From NCBI RefSeq assembly GCF_000718015.1, contig NZ_JODY01000017.1, positions 62,001 to 126,000 on the forward strand: a stretch of DNA of 64,000 nt. The letters run 5' to 3'. This document shows positions 18,041-26,949 of this stretch, one piece after another. This DNA comes from Streptomyces catenulae. GTDB taxonomy: Bacteria; Actinomycetota; Actinomycetes; Streptomycetales; Streptomycetaceae. Each line of letters opens with the position of its first letter. The first letter of the stretch is position 1. A model generated the notes under the pieces. It saw nothing but the letters and a program-made list of their open reading frames with translations, was not told the DNA's origin and did no database searches. The position numbers were made by a program, and so were the translations under genes.

Positions 18041-18061
18041 CCGTCCACAGCCTGTGGACGG
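18041..18061. repeat. DnaA-box-like inverted repeat abutting parS
   Basis: CCGTCCACAG C CTGTGGACGG is a perfect 10-bp inverted repeat whose last base is the first base of the parS site at 18061. Each arm contains GTCCACA, seven of nine bases of the streptomycete DnaA box TTGTCCACA. It could also act as a terminator for the convergent genes on both sides. Confidence 0.4.
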
Positions 18062-18074
18062 TTTCACGTGAAAC
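18061..18074. promoter_or_regulatory. parS site
   Basis: Perfect GTTTCACGTGAAAC in the 159-base region between the convergent DAG-kinase-like and NarL-type regulator genes. A single ParB site 2.6 kb from the four-site array. Confidence 0.93.
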
Positions 18075-18147
18075 CTGCGCCGGGCCCGACCGCGCGTGCG
18101 AGGGCCCGCCCGCTGCGGGCCGCCCGCGCACAGGCTCCCCGTCCCCC

Positions 18148-18804
18148 TCAGCCGCCCGGCGTCACCAGCCGCGCCTCGTACGCGAAGACCGCCGCCTGGG
18201 TGCGGTCCCGCAGGCCGAGCTTCACAAGGATGCGGCTGACGTGGGTCTTCACCGTCGACTCGGCCACCACCAGATGCTCGGCGATCTCGCCGTTCGACAG
18301 GCCCTGGGCGACCAGGACCAGCACCTCCGTCTCCCGTTCGGTCAGCTCGCCGATGCGCTCCTGGGCGGGCGCGCGGGGCGTGCCCAGCCGGGAGAACTCC
18401 GAGATCAGCCGCTTGGTGACGGTCGGTGCGAGCAGCGCCTCGCCGGAGGCGACGACCCGGACGCCGTCGGCGAGCTGCCCCGCCGAGGCGTCCTTGAGCA
18501 GGAAGCCGCTCGCCCCGGACCGGAGCGCCTGGTAGACGTACTCGTCGAGGTCGAAGGTGGTCAGCACCAGCACCTTCGCGTCCGCGTCGGCGGCGACGAT
18601 CTCGCGGGTGGCCTCCAGGCCGTTCATCTCCGGCATCCGGATGTCCATCAGGACGACGTCCGGCCGCAGCTCCCCGACCTTGGCGACGGCCTGCCGTCCG
18701 TCCACCGCCTCGCCGACCACCTCGATGTCCGGCATCGCGTTGAGCAGCACCGAAAAGCCCTCGCGGACCATCACCTGGTCGTCGACGATCAGCACCCGGA
18801 TCAT
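18148..18804 (-). CDS. NarL/LuxR-family response regulator
   Basis: A 218-residue two-component regulator. Receiver: LIVDDQVMVREGF, phosphoacceptor Asp in VVLMDIRMPEMNG, LLKDAS lysine. The C-terminal LuxR helix-turn-helix has LTERETEVLVLVAQGLSNGE and STVKTHVSRILVKLGLRDR. ATG 18804 overlaps the stop of the upstream kinase gene (shared ATGA), so the pair is translationally coupled and co-expressed. Targets are unknown; the adjacent kynurenine operon ends about 100 bases upstream of the kinase gene and is read in the same direction. Confidence 0.94.
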   Translation of the reverse strand: MIRVLIVDDQVMVREGFSVLLNAMPDIEVVGEAVDGRQAVAKVGELRPDVVLMDIRMPEMNGLEATREIVAADADAKVLVLTTFDLDEYVYQALRSGASGFLLKDASAGQLADGVRVVASGEALLAPTVTKRLISEFSRLGTPRAPAQERIGELTERETEVLVLVAQGLSNGEIAEHLVVAESTVKTHVSRILVKLGLRDRTQAAVFAYEARLVTPGG

Positions 18805-20159
18805 GACTGCGCCTCCCCCGCGGCGGAGACCGGAAGGAACGCCGCGACCTCGAACCCGCCGTCCTCGGTGTGGTCGGCGGTCATCTCCCCGCCCAGCATC
18901 TGCACGCGCTCCCGCATCCCGAGCACGCCGTGGCCCGCGCCCGGTGACGGGGTGGCGAGCCGACTGGGCTTGCCGTTGACGATACGCAGCCCGATCCCGC
19001 CGAGCACATACGAGACCTCGACGCGCGCCTCGGCGCCCGGCGCATGGCGCAGCGTGTTGCTCAGCGCCTCCTGGACGATGCGGTACGCGGACAGCTCCAC
19101 GCCCTGTGGCAGCGGACGCGCCGCGCCGGTGACGACCGCCTCGACGGTCAGCCCGGCGCCGCGCACGCTCTCCAGCAACCCGTCGAGCTGGGCGAGGCTC
19201 GGCTGCGGCGCCTCCGGATCGTTCTCGGCGAACGCGTCCGGGTCCTCGGAGCGGACGACGCCGAGGATGCGGCGCAGCTCGGTGAGCGCGGCGACGGCGT
19301 TCTCCCGGATGGTGGCGAACGAGGTCGCCAGCTCCGGCGGGGTGTGCTCGACGCGGTACGGCGCGGCCTCGGCCTGGATGGCGATGACCGACATGTGGTG
19401 CGCGACGACGTCGTGCAGCTCCCGGGCGATGGTGGCCCGCTCCTCCAGCAGCGTGCGGCGGGAGCGCTCCTCCGCGGTGACCGTCTGCGTCTCGACGACG
19501 TGCCGCCGCTCCTCCCGCCAGGCACGGACCGCCGCGGCGGCGGTGAGGATGAACGCCGAGGGCACCGCGAGCGCGAACAGCTCGCGGTAGCCGAAGCCAC
19601 CGGTCGCCGTCGACAGGATGCCGCCGGCCACGATCGTGACCACCCACATCTCCAGCGCCAGGCGCGGCCGGGTCCGCAGCACGACCAGCGCCATCACCAC
19701 GACATGGGTGGGCAGCGACACCATCGGCCAGGTCGCGTCGTAGGCGCCGAAGGCGGTGTCCAGCATCGCGAGGCCGAACCCGGCGAACGACACCCAGAAC
19801 GCGCCGACCGGGCGGAAGAGGACGAGCACCACCGGGGCGGCGACGAGCAGGCTGAAGCCGAGGGAGGACGGGGTGTGGAGGAAGCCGTAGGAGCCGCCCC
19901 GTTCGAGCGTGGCGGAGATGCCCAGCAGGAAGTTGGCCACCGCGGCGCAGACCAGCACGATGTGCGGCGCCCAGCGCCCGTAGTGCCGGACCCGCTTCGG
20001 CAGCCGCTGCCGCCAGCCCGGGACGGCGGGGTCGTCGAGCGGCAGCATCGGGCGGAAGGCGAAGGCGTCCTCGAAGAGGTCCTTGCGCAGCAGGTGCAGT
20101 GCGCCACGGGCTATCCGGGCCTCGGTACGCAGGGCGTCCTGCGGCTGGGTGTCTTTCAC
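18801..20159 (-). CDS. sensor histidine kinase, HisKA_3 type
   Basis: A 452-residue partner of the NarL-type regulator. About five hydrophobic helices between residues 65 and 205, then a coiled segment and the HisKA_3 dimerisation box ATIARELHDVVAHHMSVIAIQ with the phosphorylated His. The ATP domain has YRIVQEALSNTLRHAPGA and GHGVLGMRERVQMLGG. No periplasmic domain is visible, so it probably senses within the membrane. GTG 20159 starts MKDTQPQD. The regulator gene follows with a 4-base overlap. Confidence 0.92.
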   Translation of the reverse strand: MKDTQPQDALRTEARIARGALHLLRKDLFEDAFAFRPMLPLDDPAVPGWRQRLPKRVRHYGRWAPHIVLVCAAVANFLLGISATLERGGSYGFLHTPSSLGFSLLVAAPVVLVLFRPVGAFWVSFAGFGLAMLDTAFGAYDATWPMVSLPTHVVVMALVVLRTRPRLALEMWVVTIVAGGILSTATGGFGYRELFALAVPSAFILTAAAAVRAWREERRHVVETQTVTAEERSRRTLLEERATIARELHDVVAHHMSVIAIQAEAAPYRVEHTPPELATSFATIRENAVAALTELRRILGVVRSEDPDAFAENDPEAPQPSLAQLDGLLESVRGAGLTVEAVVTGAARPLPQGVELSAYRIVQEALSNTLRHAPGAEARVEVSYVLGGIGLRIVNGKPSRLATPSPGAGHGVLGMRERVQMLGGEMTADHTEDGGFEVAAFLPVSAAGEAQS

Positions 20160-20255
20160 CCCACCAAGGTAAGCAGGACGCCCCGCGGAATCGTCCCCAC
20201 CGAAGGGGATCTGCCGAGGTCCGCCTCAAGTACTACGCGGTGTGCACGGTCGGTC

Positions 20256-21035
20256 TCAGCAGCCGCCGCACACCGCACCCAGCAGGGTCCGGAACGCCGC
20301 GGCGGACGGGACGAACGGCGCGTAGTGCCCCACCCCGGGCAGTTCCCGCAGCGCCACCTCCGCCCCGGCGGCCCGCGCCGCGGCGGCGAAGCTCCGCGAG
20401 AGCTGCGGCGGCACGTCCGGGTCGTCCGTCCCGTGCAGCACGGTGACCGGGACGCCCGCCGGGGGATGCCGTACGGGGTCGGCGGCGGCGAGGCGGTCGG
20501 CGAAGCCGGGGCCGTCGCCGAGCAGCGCGGCGACGGCGTGGTCGCTCAGCCCGAGGCGGTGCGCCGCCGCGAGATCGGCGACCGGCGCGACCGCCACCAC
20601 CCGCCCGATCCGCCCGGCCGCGCCCCGCGCCGCGGTCAGCAGCACCAGCTGCCCGCCCGCCGAGTGCCCGACGAGCACCGGCGCGGGCGCCGGACCCTCC
20701 GCAGCCCAGGCCGCGGTGGCCGCCGCGACGGCCGCCGCCACGTCGTCGAAGGTCCGCTCCCCGCCGCCGCCCCCGCCGACCCGGCGGTACTCGGCGAGTG
20801 CGACGGGCAGCCCGCGCCGGGCCAGTTCCGCGGCGGCCGGGGAGAGGTGCGTCCGGTCGTACGCGGCGCGCCAGAACCCGCCGTGCACCAGGACGACGTG
20901 CGGCCCGCGGGCGGTGCCGGGCGCCGGGTCGTACAGGTCGACGCGCTGGTCGGGATGGGGCCCGTACGTCACGGAGCGGTGCGGCGCCACCGGGGCGAGC
21001 CCCAGCAGCGCCGCCTCCTCGTCGGCGACGCTCAC
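20256..21035 (-). CDS. alpha/beta hydrolase, probable kynurenine formamidase
   Basis: A 259-residue hydrolase. HVVLVHGGFWRAAYDRTHL is the oxyanion HGG(F/Y)W motif, VLVGHSAGGQL holds the nucleophile Ser, and the late VLHGTDDPDVP and GVGHYAPF supply Asp and His. It is the last gene of an operon after tryptophan 2,3-dioxygenase and kynureninase, overlapping the latter by four bases (GTGA). The step missing between those two enzymes is hydrolysis of N-formylkynurenine, and alpha/beta-fold arylformamidases carry the same HGG(F/Y)W signature, so that role is the best inference. The streptomycete zinc-type KynB is a different family. Confidence 0.75.
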   Translation of the reverse strand: MSVADEEAALLGLAPVAPHRSVTYGPHPDQRVDLYDPAPGTARGPHVVLVHGGFWRAAYDRTHLSPAAAELARRGLPVALAEYRRVGGGGGGERTFDDVAAAVAAATAAWAAEGPAPAPVLVGHSAGGQLVLLTAARGAAGRIGRVVAVAPVADLAAAHRLGLSDHAVAALLGDGPGFADRLAAADPVRHPPAGVPVTVLHGTDDPDVPPQLSRSFAAAARAAGAEVALRELPGVGHYAPFVPSAAAFRTLLGAVCGGC

Positions 21036-22351
21036 GCGGCGGGGCCGTCCGGCGCCGGACCGTCGCCGCCCTCGGCCGGACCGTCGCCGCCGGTGCCCGC
21101 CCCGGAATCCGCCCCGGTCTCCGCCGGGCGCTCGCGCAGCACCTCGCCCAGGATCCGGGCGGCGCGCTCCACATCGGTGAAGGAGGTGTAGAGCGGCGTC
21201 AGCCCGAAGCGGAGCACATCCGGTTCGCGGAAGTCGCCGACCACCCCGCGCCGGATCAGCTCCGCCATCACCTCGCCCGCCCCGGCACACTCCAGCGACA
21301 CCTGGCTGCCGCGCCGCGCATGCTCGTACGGCGTCACCGAGCGGACCTCGCCGGGCGGGACGTACGCGGCCACACAGTCGAGGAAGAAGTCGCTCAGCGC
21401 CAGGCTCTTGGTGCGGACCGCCTCGACGGTGACGCCGTCCCAGGCGTCCAGCGCCGCGTCCAGCGCCAGCAGCGAGAGGATGTCCGGGGTACCGACGCGG
21501 CCCCGGGTGATGCCCTCGGCCGGTTCGTAGCGCGAGGCCATGCCGAACGGTTCCACGTGCGAGTTCCAGCCCGGCAGTGGCGAGTCGAACCGCTCCTGGA
21601 GGCTCTCGCGGATGTAGAGATACGCGGGCGCGCCGGGCCCGCCGTTGAGGTACTTGTACGTGCAGCCCACCGCGAGGTCGACGCCGTGCGCGTCCACCCC
21701 GACCGGCAGCGCGCCCGCGCTGTGGCACAGATCCCAGACCGCCAGCGCGCCCGCGGAGTGCAGCGCGGTGGTGATGCCGGGCAGGTCGTGGAGGCGTCCG
21801 GTGCGGTAGTCGACGTGGTTGACCAGCGCCAGCGCGGTCCGTTCGGTGACCTCGTCGGCGATCCGCGCGGGCTCCACCGGGCGCACCGCCAGGCCCGTCA
21901 GCCGCGCCGCGGAGCGGGCGATGTAGCCGTCGGTGGGGAACGTCGTGGCGTCGACGAGGATCTCCGTACAGCCGGGACCGGCCATCCGGACGCCCGCGAC
22001 GACCGCCTTGAAGACGTTGACGCTGGTGGAGTCGCCGACCACGACCCGGCCCGGCGCGGCGCCGATGAGCGGGGCGATACGGTCGCCGATCCGCTCCGGC
22101 GCCTCCCACCAGCCGCCCTCGGTCCAGGACCGGATGCGCAGCTCGCCCCACTGCCGGGCGACGGCGTCGGCGACCTTGTCGGGGACGGAGCGGGGCAGCG
22201 CGCCCAGGGAGTTGCCGTCGAGGTAGACGGTGTCGTCGAGGACGAAGCGGTCGCGGATCGGGGCCAGCGGGTCGGAGGCGTCGAGGGTGGCGGCCTCCGC
22301 ACGGTGGTCGCGGGGCGCCTGGGGCTCGTGGTTCTCGCGGTGATCAGACAT
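21032..22351 (-). CDS. kynU: kynureninase
   Basis: A 439-residue PLP enzyme that cleaves kynurenine to anthranilate and alanine. VYLDGNSLGALP opens the fold; VVVGDSTSVNVFKAV binds the cofactor phosphate; LVNHVDYRTGRLHD and VWDLCHSAGALPV carry the PLP-ring Asp; the Schiff-base Lys is in VGCTYKYLNGGPG. Length and motif order match the family. ATG 22351 overlaps the end of the dioxygenase gene by eight bases, and its own stop overlaps the hydrolase start, so all three are translated together. The C-terminal 35 residues are a Gly/Asp/Pro-rich extension. Confidence 0.95.
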   Translation of the reverse strand: MSDHRENHEPQAPRDHRAEAATLDASDPLAPIRDRFVLDDTVYLDGNSLGALPRSVPDKVADAVARQWGELRIRSWTEGGWWEAPERIGDRIAPLIGAAPGRVVVGDSTSVNVFKAVVAGVRMAGPGCTEILVDATTFPTDGYIARSAARLTGLAVRPVEPARIADEVTERTALALVNHVDYRTGRLHDLPGITTALHSAGALAVWDLCHSAGALPVGVDAHGVDLAVGCTYKYLNGGPGAPAYLYIRESLQERFDSPLPGWNSHVEPFGMASRYEPAEGITRGRVGTPDILSLLALDAALDAWDGVTVEAVRTKSLALSDFFLDCVAAYVPPGEVRSVTPYEHARRGSQVSLECAGAGEVMAELIRRGVVGDFREPDVLRFGLTPLYTSFTDVERAARILGEVLRERPAETGADSGAGTGGDGPAEGGDGPAPDGPAA

Positions 22352-23213
22352 GGCTGCGTGCCGTCCAGAGCTCGGGGAAGACGTTCTTGCGGGCCCGCTT
22401 CTCCAGCCAGGCCACGCCCGCGGAACCGCCGGTACCCATCTTGGCGCCCATCGCCCGCCGGGTCGCGACCAAATGATCGTTGCGCCACCGCCAGACCAGC
22501 TCGGCGACATCGGTCAACGCCTCGCCCAGGGTGACGAGGTCGGAGTCCTGGTCCCCGGCGTACACCTCGGCCCAGACCGCCTCGACCGCCGGATCGGGCT
22601 CATGACGCTCGACCGGATCGCGCTCCAGGACGGCGGCGGGCACCGCGTAACCGCGGCGGGCCAGCAGCCGCAGCACCTCGTCCCACAGGCTCGGCTCGTG
22701 CAGCGCCTTCTCCAGCTCGGCGTGGGCGCGCGGCGTACCGCGGTGCGGCACCAGCATCGACGCGGACTTCTCCCCGAGCAGGAATTCCAGCCGCCGGTAC
22801 ATCGCGGACTGGAAACCGGAGCCCTCGCCCAGCGCCCCGCGGTAGGCGTTGAACTGCGCGGGGGTCAGCCGGGCCAGCGGCTGCCAGGCGGCGTTCAGCG
22901 CGGTCAGCTCGTGGGTGGAGCGCCTGAGCGCGTCCAGCGCCACCGGCAGGTCGTCGCGGTGCAGCGCCTCACAGGCGGTACGCCACTCGTGGACGATGAC
23001 GGTGAACCACAACTCCATCACCTGGGTGGTCACCAGGAACACCATCTCGCCGGGGTCCTCGGAGAGCGGGTGCTGCAGATGCGTCAGGACGTCGGCGCGG
23101 ACGTAGTCCTCGTACGGGGTGGTGGCCTCGGCGCCGATGGAGAGATCCGGGGCGAGCGGCGCCGCGCCGGAGGCGGCGGGCGAACCGTGTGCGGACGGCG
23201 AAGGGTGCGACAT
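22344..23213 (-). CDS. kynA: tryptophan 2,3-dioxygenase
   Basis: A 289-residue haem enzyme that opens the indole ring of tryptophan to N-formylkynurenine. LTHLQHPLSEDPGEMVFLVTTQVMELW matches the N-terminal substrate and haem region, FNAYRGALGEGSGFQSAMYR the core, and WRWRNDHLVATRRAMGAKMGTGGSAG the C-terminal haem-ligand helix and tryptophan loop. ATG 23213 is preceded by GAGGAG at six bases. It is first in the three-gene kynurenine operon; anthranilate or 3-hydroxyanthranilate precursors for antibiotics are often drawn from such operons in streptomycetes, but nothing here ties it to a cluster. Confidence 0.96.
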   Translation of the reverse strand: MSHPSPSAHGSPAASGAAPLAPDLSIGAEATTPYEDYVRADVLTHLQHPLSEDPGEMVFLVTTQVMELWFTVIVHEWRTACEALHRDDLPVALDALRRSTHELTALNAAWQPLARLTPAQFNAYRGALGEGSGFQSAMYRRLEFLLGEKSASMLVPHRGTPRAHAELEKALHEPSLWDEVLRLLARRGYAVPAAVLERDPVERHEPDPAVEAVWAEVYAGDQDSDLVTLGEALTDVAELVWRWRNDHLVATRRAMGAKMGTGGSAGVAWLEKRARKNVFPELWTARSHV

Positions 23214-23431
23214 GAGGGACTCCTCAGGCTGCGAACTCCGGGTAGCGGTCCGCCCCTTCCTGATCGGCTCGGGAGCCCCGGTCCCCTCGGGACGGATCAG
23301 CCGCCCCACTCGCATCATCGGTGCTGGTCCCGTGCGGCGCAAGAGCCGACCGGACGTCCGGCCGGTGACCCGCTGCGACGCCGCGGACACACTCGGGGAC
23401 CGGCCGTCCGTACGACCGGCCCCCGGGCGGG

Positions 23432-23845
23432 TCAGGAGAGGGTGTCCGCCGCGGTCGGGGACGAGTCGCGCAGGAAGGTGGTGCAGCGCTCGTACTCCGC
23501 CTCCTCGCCGATCGCATGGGCGGCGCGGGCCAGCGCGTGCAGCGCCCGCAGGAAGCCGCGGTTCGGCTCGTGCTCGAACGGCACCGGTCCGTGCCCCTTC
23601 CAGCCCGCCCGCCGCAGGGCGTCGAGCCCGCGGTGGTAGCCGGTCCGGGCGTACGCGTACGACTCGACGGTCCGGCCGCCCTGGAACGCGTCGTCGGCGA
23701 GCTGTGCCCAGGCCAGCGAGGAGGTCGGGAACTTGGCCGCGACATCGGCCGGGGCCGTACCGGCGGCGAGCAGCTCGCGCGGGCCCGGGTCGTCGGGCAG
23801 ATGGGTCGGGGGCGGTCCCCCGAGAAGGTTCTCGTGAATGGCCAT
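23432..23845 (-). CDS. DUF3151 family protein
   Basis: A 137-residue actinobacterial protein of unknown function. It starts MAIHENLLGGPPPTHLPDDP, contains FPTSSLAWAQLADDAF and RTGYHRGLDALRRAGWKGHGPVPFEHEPNRGFLRAL, the hallmark of DUF3151, and has a helical, TPR-like look. ATG 23845 is clear. It is transcribed toward the kynurenine operon and away from the transporter, whose terminator lies just upstream. Confidence 0.88.
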   Translation of the reverse strand: MAIHENLLGGPPPTHLPDDPGPRELLAAGTAPADVAAKFPTSSLAWAQLADDAFQGGRTVESYAYARTGYHRGLDALRRAGWKGHGPVPFEHEPNRGFLRALHALARAAHAIGEEAEYERCTTFLRDSSPTAADTLS

Positions 23846-23891
23846 GCCCCAAGTCTGCCTGGTCCCGCGGACCGCTCGGCGGGCGCCCGGA

Positions 23892-23956
23892 GCGGGCCGG
23901 TACGGGTGGCCGAAAAGAGGCGGTTCGGGGCCCCGCGGCCACCCGTACCGGCCCGC
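23892..23956 (-). terminator. transporter terminator, 20-bp stem
   Basis: Arms GCGGGCCGGTACGGGTGGCC (23892-23911) and its exact complement (23937-23956) form a perfect 20-bp stem with a 25-base loop, one base beyond the transporter stop codon. Confidence 0.65.
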
Positions 23957-23957
23957 C

Positions 23958-25691
23958 CTACGGCTCCCGGTCGCCCTCCGGGCCGGGCCGCTCCGTGACG
24001 GGACCGGAGCCGCCGGACGGGCCGGACGCCTCCGCGCCGGGCCCGGGCGCCGCCCCCGGCCCGGGCGCCGCCCCCGCGCCCACCGGCGGCTCCGCCGCCA
24101 CGTCCCCCGGGTCGAGCGGCGGCGCCCCCACCCCGCAGTGGTACGTGCACTCCGGATGGCACGGCGCCCCGTGCCGCACCTGCTCGTGCACCGCGCTCGC
24201 GCCCCCGGCGCCCTCCGCCGCGCCGACCGCCTCCGGTGCCGCGACCGCCGCCCGTTCCTCCGCCTCCGGCTGCTCCTCCGCCGCCGCGGGCACCGTCCGC
24301 ACGGTCAGTCCGGCGATCACCGCGCCGACCAGCAGCACCCCGGCGCACCACGGCATGGCCCGGCGGAACGCCGCGTCGAAGGCGTCGGCCGAGCGGTACG
24401 CCTGGGGGCCCATTCCGGCCAGCAGCGGCAGCGCCGCGATGGCCACCAGGCCCGCCGCCCGCGCCGCCGCGTTGTTGATACCGCTCGCCAGCCCGGCGCG
24501 GTCCACGTCGACCGAGGCCAGCACCGTCGCGGTCAGCGGCGCGACCAGCGTCACCATCCCGGCGCCCAGCACCACCAGCGCCGGGAGCACATCCACCACG
24601 TACGACGCCCCGGCGCCCACCCGCGTCATCAGCAGCATCCCGACCGCGCAGAGCAGCGGCCCCACGGTCAACGGGATACGCGGCCCGATCCGCTGGCCCA
24701 GCTCGCCCGAGCGGGCGGAGAGCAGCAGCATCAGCACCGTGGTCGGCAGCAGCGCGGTGCCCGCCGCCAGCGCCGAGTACCCGGCCACCACCTGGAGCTG
24801 CACCACCGAGAGGAAGAAGAACCCGCTGAAGGCCGCGTAGACGCAGACCGTCACCGCGTTGACCGCGCTGAACTGCCGGACGGTGAACAGCTGCGGCGGC
24901 AGCATCGGATCCGCCCGCCTCCGCTCCACCTCGACGAACGCCACCCCCAGCAGCAGCCCGACCACCCCCGGCACCACCACACCCGCCGAAAGACCCCGCT
25001 CCGGCGCCGCGATCAGCGCATACGTCACCCCGCCGAGCGCCAGCGCGCCCAGCACCGCGCCCGCCACGTCGAACCCGCCGCGCGCCGCCGCCCGCTCCCG
25101 GGTCTCCGGTACGAACCGCAGCGCGATCGGCACACACACCAGGGCCAGCGGCACATTGAGGAAGAACACCCAGCGCCAGCCCGCGCCGTCCACCAGCCAG
25201 CCGCCGACGAACGGGCCGATCGCCGTGGCCACCCCGCCCAGCCCGGACCAGGCGCCCACCGCCCGCGCCCGGTCGTCCGGCCGGAACACCGCCTGGATCA
25301 GCGCCAACGACCCCGGTGTGAGCAGCGCCCCGCCGATGCCCTGGAGCGCCCGCGCGGCGATCAGCACCCCCGAGGTCGGCGCCAGCCCGCACAGCAGCGA
25401 CGCCACCGCGAACCACACCACCCCGACGAGGAAGATCCGCCGCCGCCCGTAGCGGTCGCCCAGCGCCCCGCCCAGCAGGATCAGCGAGGCGAGCGTGAGC
25501 ATGTACGCGGTGATCGTCCACTGGAGAACGCCCAGGTCGGCGTGGAGATCGTCGCCGATGTGCGGCAGCGCGACATTCACCACCGTACTGTCGAGCATCG
25601 CCATGCCCGACCCCAGGACGGCGGTCAGCAGCACCCATCGGCCCTGCGGAGAGACCAGGCGGACGCCTCCGGGCGGACTCGGCATCGTCAT
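23958..25691 (-). CDS. DHA2-family MFS drug/proton antiporter with Cys/His-rich tail
   Basis: A 577-residue EmrB/QacA-type transporter. Motif A GGALGDRYGRRR lies after helix 2, motif D1 LDSTVVNVALP in helix 1, and GIGGALLTPGSLALI (motif C type) in helix 5; about 14 helices run to residue 465. Beyond the last helix is a roughly 105-residue cytoplasmic tail containing HGAPCHPECTYHCG, with three His and three Cys in 13 residues, then Pro/Gly/Ala repeats. The tail is not a general family feature and could bind metal. Single-gene unit with a strong terminator; substrate unknown. Confidence 0.9.
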   Translation of the reverse strand: MTMPSPPGGVRLVSPQGRWVLLTAVLGSGMAMLDSTVVNVALPHIGDDLHADLGVLQWTITAYMLTLASLILLGGALGDRYGRRRIFLVGVVWFAVASLLCGLAPTSGVLIAARALQGIGGALLTPGSLALIQAVFRPDDRARAVGAWSGLGGVATAIGPFVGGWLVDGAGWRWVFFLNVPLALVCVPIALRFVPETRERAAARGGFDVAGAVLGALALGGVTYALIAAPERGLSAGVVVPGVVGLLLGVAFVEVERRRADPMLPPQLFTVRQFSAVNAVTVCVYAAFSGFFFLSVVQLQVVAGYSALAAGTALLPTTVLMLLLSARSGELGQRIGPRIPLTVGPLLCAVGMLLMTRVGAGASYVVDVLPALVVLGAGMVTLVAPLTATVLASVDVDRAGLASGINNAAARAAGLVAIAALPLLAGMGPQAYRSADAFDAAFRRAMPWCAGVLLVGAVIAGLTVRTVPAAAEEQPEAEERAAVAAPEAVGAAEGAGGASAVHEQVRHGAPCHPECTYHCGVGAPPLDPGDVAAEPPVGAGAAPGPGAAPGPGAEASGPSGGSGPVTERPGPEGDREP

Positions 25692-25738
25692 ACCGCGAGC
25701 ATGCCCGCGATCGGCCCGGGATTCCCGCCGGACATGCG

Positions 25739-25773
25739 CGAGGGCCCCGCACCACCCGGGTGCGGGGCCCTCG
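25739..25773 (-). terminator. fba terminator
   Basis: Perfect 15-bp stem CGAGGGCCCCGCACC/GGTGCGGGGCCCTCG with a 5-base loop, 18 bases downstream of the fba stop. Confidence 0.7.
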
Positions 25774-25791
25774 TACGAACGGGGTGTCAGC

Positions 25792-26826
25792 TCACTTCTG
25801 CAGCGTGGTGCCCGTGGACCGCAGGTCCGCGCACGCCTTGGTGACCCGCGCGGCCATGCCGGCCTCGGCCAGCTTGCCCCAGCTGCGGGGGTCGTAGACC
25901 TTCTTGTTGCCGACCTCGCCGTCGACCTTCAGCACACCGTCGTAGTTGCGGAACATGTGGTCCGCGATCGGGCGGCTGAAGGCGTACTGGGTGTCGGTGT
26001 CGAGGTTCATCTTGACCACGCCGTTCTCCAGCGCGGTGGCGATCTCCTGCTCGGTGGAGCCGGAGCCGCCGTGGAAGACGAAGTCGAACGGCTGCGAACC
26101 GGTCGGCTTGCCATACTTGGCGCCGACGCCCTCCTGGAGGTCCTTGAGCAGCTCGGGGCGGAGCACGACGTTGCCCGGCTTGTAGACGCCGTGGACGTTG
26201 CCGAAGGAGGCGGCCAGCAGGTAGCGGCCCTTCTCGCCCAGGCCCAGCGCCTCGGCGGTGCGCAGCGCGTCGTCGACGGTGGTGTACAGCTCGTCGTTGA
26301 TCTCGTGGCTGACGCCGTCCTCCTCGCCGCCGGTCGGGGTGATCTCGACCTCAAGGATGATCTTGGCGGCGGCGGCCTTGGCCAGCAGCTCCTGGCCGAT
26401 GGCGAGGTTGTCCGCGAGGGTCTCGGCCGAGCCGTCCCACATGTGGGACTGGAAGAGCGGGTTCTGGCCCTTGGCGACCCGCTCGGCGGAGACCTCGATC
26501 AGCGGGCGGACATAGCCGTCCAGCTTGTCCTTGGGGCAGTGGTCGGTGTGGAGCGCGACGTTGACGCCGTACTTCCCGGCCACCACGTGCGCGAACTCGG
26601 CGAGCGCCACCGCGCCGCTGACCATGTCCTTGCTGTACTGGCCGCCCAGGAACTCCGCACCACCGGTGGAGATCTGGATGATGCCGTCGCTCTCCGCCTC
26701 GGCGAAGCCGCGCAGCGCCGCGTGCAGCGTCTGCGTCGAGGTCACGTTGATGGCGGGGTAGGCGAACTTGCCCGCCTTCGCCCGGTCGAGCATCTCGTTG
26801 TAGATCTCGGGAGTTGCGATGGGCAT
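25792..26826 (-). CDS. fba: class II fructose-bisphosphate aldolase
   Basis: A 344-residue zinc aldolase of glycolysis and gluconeogenesis. MPIATPEIYNEMLDRAKAG begins the protein; VALHTDHCPKDKLDG supplies the catalytic Asp and a zinc His, LEVEITPTGGEEDGV and FGNVHGVYKPGNVVL further ligands, and FHGGSGS the phosphate loop. Length and order match actinobacterial class IIA enzymes. ATG 26826 has AAGGAG at seven bases. It has its own 250-base upstream region, which also contains a parS site; pyrE lies upstream in the same direction. Confidence 0.97.
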   Translation of the reverse strand: MPIATPEIYNEMLDRAKAGKFAYPAINVTSTQTLHAALRGFAEAESDGIIQISTGGAEFLGGQYSKDMVSGAVALAEFAHVVAGKYGVNVALHTDHCPKDKLDGYVRPLIEVSAERVAKGQNPLFQSHMWDGSAETLADNLAIGQELLAKAAAAKIILEVEITPTGGEEDGVSHEINDELYTTVDDALRTAEALGLGEKGRYLLAASFGNVHGVYKPGNVVLRPELLKDLQEGVGAKYGKPTGSQPFDFVFHGGSGSTEQEIATALENGVVKMNLDTDTQYAFSRPIADHMFRNYDGVLKVDGEVGNKKVYDPRSWGKLAEAGMAARVTKACADLRSTGTTLQK

Positions 26827-26949
26827 CTGTCCGCTCCTTGTGAAGTACGGGTATGCGTTTAGGCCCTGACCAGGGGGCGACGACCGCGCCGTCCTCATCT
26901 TCCCAGACGGCCCGGATCGCTCGGCATCCCCCGCCGTGCCGGATATGCC

